This document shows, piece after piece, positions 58,361 to 64,000 of a stretch of 64,000 bases of DNA. The translations under genes and the position numbers were made by a program. Positions within the stretch are counted from its first letter, which is position 1; each line of letters opens with the position of its first letter. Source of the DNA: Saccharum officinarum (taxonomy: Eukaryota; Streptophyta; Magnoliopsida; Poales; Poaceae); the NCBI GenBank assembly GCA_020631735.1, contig CM036170.1:73051737-73115736 (forward strand), written 5' to 3'. Under the pieces are notes generated by a model. The model did not search any database, was not told the DNA's origin, and saw nothing but the letters and a program-made list of their open reading frames with translations.

Positions 58361-59236
58361 TACGCTTGGAATGGAACACGTCGCCATCCAATCCAAGTGC
58401 CATGTTTGCCATCATGTCCCAGTTAATCCACTGCTAATCGAGATTATAATCGATAAACAAACGCGTTCTTGGAATCTTAGGGGATCAATAATGTAACCCA
58501 AAGTGGCATAAGTTAATATATAATTGTGTTGTTGCTCGCTAGTTCAAGGCCCACCACTGCCAAATTTTTTTTTCTACCTACTCCCATGATAAGAGAGGAG
58601 GGCGATAGGTTGCTTTAGCTTTCCTGTGCTTGATAAATAAAGCAGTAACGTGCAGCGCTGGCTACTCTTCGTAATTTAAATTTATTTTTTAAAAGGAATA
58701 TTTCGTTCTGGTCATCAAAATTATCTCCTCCATATCACTTTCTTCCGCACTCATCCATCCTCTATATCAACTACCAACAGTGGGACTCACATGCTTATAA
58801 ATAAATTTTATCTAAATATATCCATGTAAGATCTTGTTTTGAAGGATTTATTGAAACAAATTTAATGGTGTAATCGAAATTTAATTTGGTGTTTTTGGTT
58901 TATGAGTTATAACATTTTTTCATACAGAAAAAAGTTGGCACGCTCTCCCACACACTCTCTCTTTCTTCTGCTGCCTCTCACGCGCGGCCATCCTCCTCGA
59001 GCGGGCCCCGCACCGTCCTTTACCGGTGGCTCCGTACGTCCGGCAAATGCAGCGGATGGAGGCCGGTCCGCGGCTATACCGTGAGTCATAGCGTCCCCCG
59101 CTGCAGCGTTTTTTACGCTAAAAACGTACTACAATAAGCTTTTGCGTTTGCAGCTGTGGGTAGTCTACAGAGATAAGAGGACCATACCGGGGGCAAGTCA
59201 AATCTGTTGAACGCTTCTCTCCACAGCCACACTCAC
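58361..59236. other. No gene seen
   Basis: AT-rich DNA followed by a GC-rich patch (58900-59090) with short opposing ORFs and no domain. Confidence 0.5.
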
Positions 59237-59347
59237 CCTGTTCGTTTGGACTTATCAGCAGAATTAGCAGCCATCCAGCGGTGTTTTTCTCTCACAACAA
59301 ACCAGCGAATAGTGCTTTTAGCACAATAAACCAGCGAAACGAACAGG
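59237..59347. mobile_element. Small MITE, about 111 bp
   Basis: Left CCTGTTCGTTTGG and right GCGAAACGAACAGG are inverted repeats. The inner AAACCAGCGAA phrase is doubled. Confidence 0.65.
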
Positions 59348-60343
59348 ACTGTTTTCAAACTTTGGTGTATGTATATGGGTGTATATGCTTGACGTTGATA
59401 GGTCCCATCTCAACAATGGAGCAATATATAGGGCATAGTATCATTAATTTCCTTTTGCTTGTTTGAAAGATGGTTTATATTGTTTAGTTTTCTGGCTGTG
59501 AATCTTTACTTGGATGTAGTCTAGGAGCTATACAGGGCATGTTTGAATCAGCTATAGAATATATTTTATGAAGACGAGCTAAAACATGTCGTTCATCCAA
59601 ACAGTCCATATTATTGTGCAATTAGTCATAACTCATTTCTTTATAAATCTGCAAGTGATTCAAATAGGTCCGTAGTTGATGCTCAAACCAGCTCAATCTA
59701 TGGGCTTCGCACATAGGTTGCCACGTAAACATGGCCACTGATCACATGAAACACAAATGTCCTTATCATGGATTGAAATAATTGCCTTATCTCGAAACCT
59801 TATTTAATCCAGGAACGTGGTTATAGTACACAATTATTGCAGATACGAGACATTGCTGCTGCTGCAAAATCAACATCACTGCCAACTCCAAAACCCCTGT
59901 CACTATCGATTTCGCACGTAAGTAGTGAAAATAGGTGGTGAAGATCATCTTCATTAGCCTTGATTTCAAACCGATGATAAAAACCAATTATTTTCTTAAA
60001 AAATATCCGACCGCTTGCCCTTCTATGCCGCATCATAGTCCACCCGCTAGGTTGTGCCCTCGCCCGCTAGGTCGCAGATTGACGTCGTAGGACCTCCTCC
60101 CCCGCCGAGTCCGCCAAGGGGGGTGCTCATGTGATAAGGGAGCCACCCACACGTCGAGTGAGAGAGGGCGGTGTCCATGCTAGGGCATGTCGCACTAGGA
60201 AGGGAGGAGGGTGGCCACCATGTTATGAGGGCCGGCGTGCCTGCGCTATGGGCTGCTTGCACTACGGGCATCATGTCGGGGCCACTTGTGCTGGGAGGGC
60301 TAGCGCTGCCATGCGTCGGAATGGGTGGCACCGTCACGGGGCG

Positions 60344-60382
<39 letters not shown>

Positions 60383-61544
60383 GATGCAGTAGTCAGACAC
60401 GAGCAAGGACAAGATCGTCCGTAGCGGAGGGAGGGTCTAAAACAGCTAGGCTGGCCAGGGGATTGGTGAGACCGATTTGAGATATGCTTTAGTTACAAGT
60501 TACTTTAAGTATTCTTCGAACCTTTCATATTTTCGGATTTAGGTCACACCTTCATGTGTGCTAAACATGTGCTCAACATATATGGTTTGTATAGTGATGC
60601 ACGTCCATGCATATCTTGAGTTTTCTTTCTATGCTAACTGTTATGAATCACTTTTATTAGTGATCAACCGCTCTCTTAGAAGGCGCCTCTTCAGAAGTGT
60701 CCTTTCACATGTATATATACACGTGCAACCATGGATCAATGAAATAACAACAATTTCCATTCTCACTTGTCTCATTGGTCTCTTGCTTTACATCAAAGAC
60801 ACTCTATGTTAAACACTACCAATGACAAAAGTGACTAGTTTAGGAGCACTATAGGAGAATTTTGGTATATTTGTATAACTATGTGTTTAAGTGATTTAAA
60901 TTTAGTTGTTACTTGGGGCATCTGATTATTTTTCATAAAAACAGAGGTAAGTAATTTAGATGCAAAATTATGGGATACTTTATATTGTTTTTCATAATGG
61001 TATATGTTGGTAATTTAGATGAAGATTACGGATTACTTTAGGTTATTTTACATGATGGCAATGGTGGATAATTTAGATCAATATTTAAAGGATTATTTTA
61101 GACTATTTTCTATCTAATAGCAAAGGTGGATAATTTTGAGAAATAGAATTGATCCTACGTCTATTATAGCGTCAACGATGGTTAGAGATTATGGAATAGA
61201 TGACCAAAATGTTTCTGAATTTTAAAGAATTTTAGAATTTATCCTTTTTTTTCAAATAACGCGTCTGAAGATGATTAACGTTGTTGGTGTCTCTAATTAG
61301 TATTACGAAGATTGCTGGTCCAAATTTATTATGTTCGACTCATATTTTGAAATGCAGGGAGTAGCATTTGCAATATTTGGGCAATTTTACTCTTTCAACT
61401 TCAACATAGTAACCTCTCCTTTGAATATATCATCTTCCGTCTTGTGTTCAGTGTTGGTCCCTTCTGTTTTTGTGACCACAAGCTCTACCAGCAGCTGTTT
61501 GGACATACGAATTTCTATTCTACTCTGTTGCGCCCACATCGCTG
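59348..61544. other. No gene supported; GA microsatellite inside
   Basis: Mostly AT-rich. A GA microsatellite occupies 60346-60380, and ORFs through it (60131-60424, 60171-60392) are artefacts. Between 60940 and 61140 a weak ladder of phrases such as GGTAATTTAGATGAAGATTA and GGATAATTTAGATCAATATT recurs about every 60 bases, a decayed tandem repeat. Confidence 0.45.
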
Positions 61545-63060
61545 CTTTGAAAACCGAATCAGACGCGGACAAATTATAAGTGCAGCTTGTCAAAGAAAAC
61601 TGAAAGCCTGTCATCGCTTCACCGGCCTCACTCGTAGCAGATCTGCAATGGGTACTTACAAAACAAAGCATGCCGGGTCAGAGATACTCCACACACACAC
61701 GGCGCCCCACGCCCGTATCCGGGGGAGCTCCTATTCAGCTGCAGTACACATCACGGTTGCACTGCCGCTCGGCTCGGTAACAGAGCGAGGGGGGCGATAG
61801 AGTCCGGAGAAGAAAACACGCGGCCGCGCACTGCGCTGTCATCGTCTGGTCGCCGCCGCACTTGGCTTCGTCGTGCGGCGATCTGTTTGGACAGAGCACC
61901 AACGAGAACGAGAACGAGCTGCTGTGTTGGCGATCGGACATGGGAGCCGGAGACTATTGCTTTTTTCCCTTTCTTTTTTCGTGCATGGGCGCTTTTCCGG
62001 CAATCATTTTGGCTTTGGAGGGGGACTGAAAACTATGGGCAATCACATATCTACGGCTGGCATGACATGTGTGAATTTTTCCATGTTGCCGTGTGTCATT
62101 CATTCTCGCACTCGAGCCATCGCGCGACGCCCGTCCAACGTGCTCTGCCCCCCACTATTTTTTTTTGGCTCGTCTTGCTTATCTAGTGGTTCGTCTCTTT
62201 TCTTTTGTTGTTTGATGAATGGTCTCGCTCTCACCATTTGATGTGTGGCGATCTTGCTAGCACAAATGCGTCTTTGCTTCTGCGTCTTGAGTCTATAGAA
62301 TGATTTTCTTCGCGTGTAGAGGAGCTAGCCAAGAAGAGAGCATTATTTTGTTTAAAAAATGTTCCGTGTTAGCTTTCAGTTGAAACATTCTCAGTTTCTT
62401 CCGTGACGTTCGTCATGGGCGAGCAAAGGTTCATCTGAACTAGACTAGCTTAGCTACCACACTGGTTGCACTTGCACCCACCAATCCACCATGTTGTTAT
62501 CTGCTGACTGCTTGATCTAGTAGTATTATTATTATATACTCCGACCAACCAACAGTCATCTAGCGCAGCAAAACTTCCACACGTTCTCATCGCTGTAACA
62601 CATGCTAAATTACCGCCGGTGGTGGTGGTGGTAACTGGTAAGTTTCCTTGCATCGTCACCGGCGGAGGTAACTTTTCTCTTCTAGTGCTTAGAAAAGCAT
62701 GCCTCCAACTACTGGATCAGAGACCTAGTAGATGGCTACGCGGCGATATTCTTTCTACCAGTGCCAGCATGAAGCCCTAAAAACAATACTAGCTGTTTCA
62801 TCAAAGGAAATTTTTTTAGCTACATGGACTTGATGAGCCTACCCACGTCTGCATTTTTCTCACTTCTGATTGCTAGAGGAGAAAGTGTTTGGAATATAGT
62901 GCTATCATAGTCCTGGGCATGATAATTGAGCTGACTGCTTGCGATGTAGCCCCGGTCGCACGATAAGCCATCCAATCATATCGTGGCACATAGGAGCTAA
63001 TAATTCACCCAACTTTTTTTGATAGCAAATAATTCACCCAACTTTGAGAATGACTAGCAC
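61545..63060. repeat. Segmental duplication, copy 2 (non-coding)
   Basis: Partner of 53490-55900, same orientation, about 8 kb downstream. It lacks the Stowaway insert of copy 1. The overlapping ORFs at 61873-62241 and 61887-62186 are not preserved in copy 1, which argues against a gene. Confidence 0.65.
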
Positions 63061-64000
63061 ACGGATGAAAGGAACAGAGACCAGTAGAGAAGGAAGGCTT
63101 GTTACGGTATTCCTATAGTCCTATTCACCAACAAAAATAGGATTGTCTTTTTTTTTTCCTATCATCTTAGGTGATAAATTCCCTATATTTCTTGTGGTAT
63201 AACCTGTACCTTAACTTGGTATAGGTGTTTGCATTTTTATGGATTTATTTCTGGATTTAATGTCACTGTCCTTTTAGTTATAGGCGTTTCCATTGACAAT
63301 TGGACATCTGTGGTGAATTAATGAATCTTGAGATCCGTTGGCCGGTCTCAGTCTTTCAGAGATGCTCATAAGAGGTAGCTAGTGTGTGCATATGTTCATA
63401 GGAGCAAGTGTGTTATATATACGAGTGTCAATGTCTATACTATATATAATACGAAAAAGACATCCGACATCCTTGTGCCTTTCTCCTCCTTTCGTTTGTG
63501 TTTCATCAAGCATTTGACACGTTCTTTTGCGTAGCTAGCTCGAGAAAGTATACTTTCCTACCTCCACCCATCTCTGGCGATCTTTCTAATGACGGATCTA
63601 CTATTGCCACCTCGCTGCACTAACTCATTGTGACACTCTGTTTGGCATGGCTCTAAATGACTCCGACTCCTTACTATGTGTGGAGGAGCCGAAGCTGGTG
63701 AATCAAAAAATAATTGCTTCATTGACTTCAAGTTCATTTTGAGATTAGAGAAAAATGGCACCTTATTACGATGCACGGAGGAGGCAGAAGTGGAGCCACG
63801 TCCACCCCCCAACACACACACACACCAACCCAATCAACCAACCACAACTATCCATTCTTGTTGCGTGCCTCGTGTCGTCCCTGCTGCATCTGCCTCAATT
63901 CTTTGGTAGTCAAATGTCCCTCAAATCTTTCTATAAACCTGTCTAGCCAACATCCTTCTTGGATTGAGAATAATCCTTCAATTGAGAACATTGTCATTTT
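63061..64000. other. No gene seen
   Basis: Intergenic DNA with a short CA tandem at 63812-63826 and a T run near 63150. The ORFs at 63558-63946 run through the CA tandem and have no domain. Confidence 0.5.

Overview
This is plant nuclear DNA from a grass, most likely a panicoid/Andropogoneae species (sorghum, sugarcane, Miscanthus or maize group). The basis is the WUSCHEL-related homeobox protein, which reads like the maize WOX2 type, together with the dense mixture of grass L1-type LINEs, TGTAACACC-type LTR sequences, Stowaway-like elements and small MITEs. One scaffold gap of 100 N lies at 23969-24068. No tRNA, rRNA, CRISPR or bacterial-style operon was seen.

Layout. 1-2276: broken LINE (A), cut by an LTR that starts at 2277 and runs to about 5502. 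About 5503-22830: an unclassified repeat interrupted by a large non-coding LTR retrotransposon on the minus strand. That element has 5.0-kb LTRs at 7204-12210 and 17310-22310, a 5-bp target duplication, and recognisable PBS and PPT. 23406 to the gap: the start of a third, related LTR. 24069-33400: low-coding DNA full of MITEs, including one Stowaway nested in another. 33400-36700: the only intact cellular gene, WOX2, with two exons and one 1820-bp intron that carries two MITE sequences. 37699-41577: 5'-truncated LINE B with a 13-bp target duplication. 41735-45753: LINE C on the minus strand with a 15-bp target duplication, lacking its reverse transcriptase. 46368-47160: MITE-like end, GC-rich low-complexity DNA and one captured FHA-domain exon. 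48164-48807: a long hairpin repeat. 49.4-52.5 kb: five MITEs. 53.5-55.9 kb and 61.5-63.1 kb: two diverged copies of the same non-coding segment. 56274 to about 58320: LINE D, an ORF1-only element lying inside a Stowaway-like MITE.

Functionally, the window is one embryo-patterning transcription factor gene in a nest of retroelements. None of the LINE copies looks able to move on its own. The large LTR element has nearly identical LTRs, so it inserted recently, but I see no gag or pol in it and it must have been mobilised in trans (LARD-like). All function statements rest on reading translations and repeats by eye; no alignment or database search was run.
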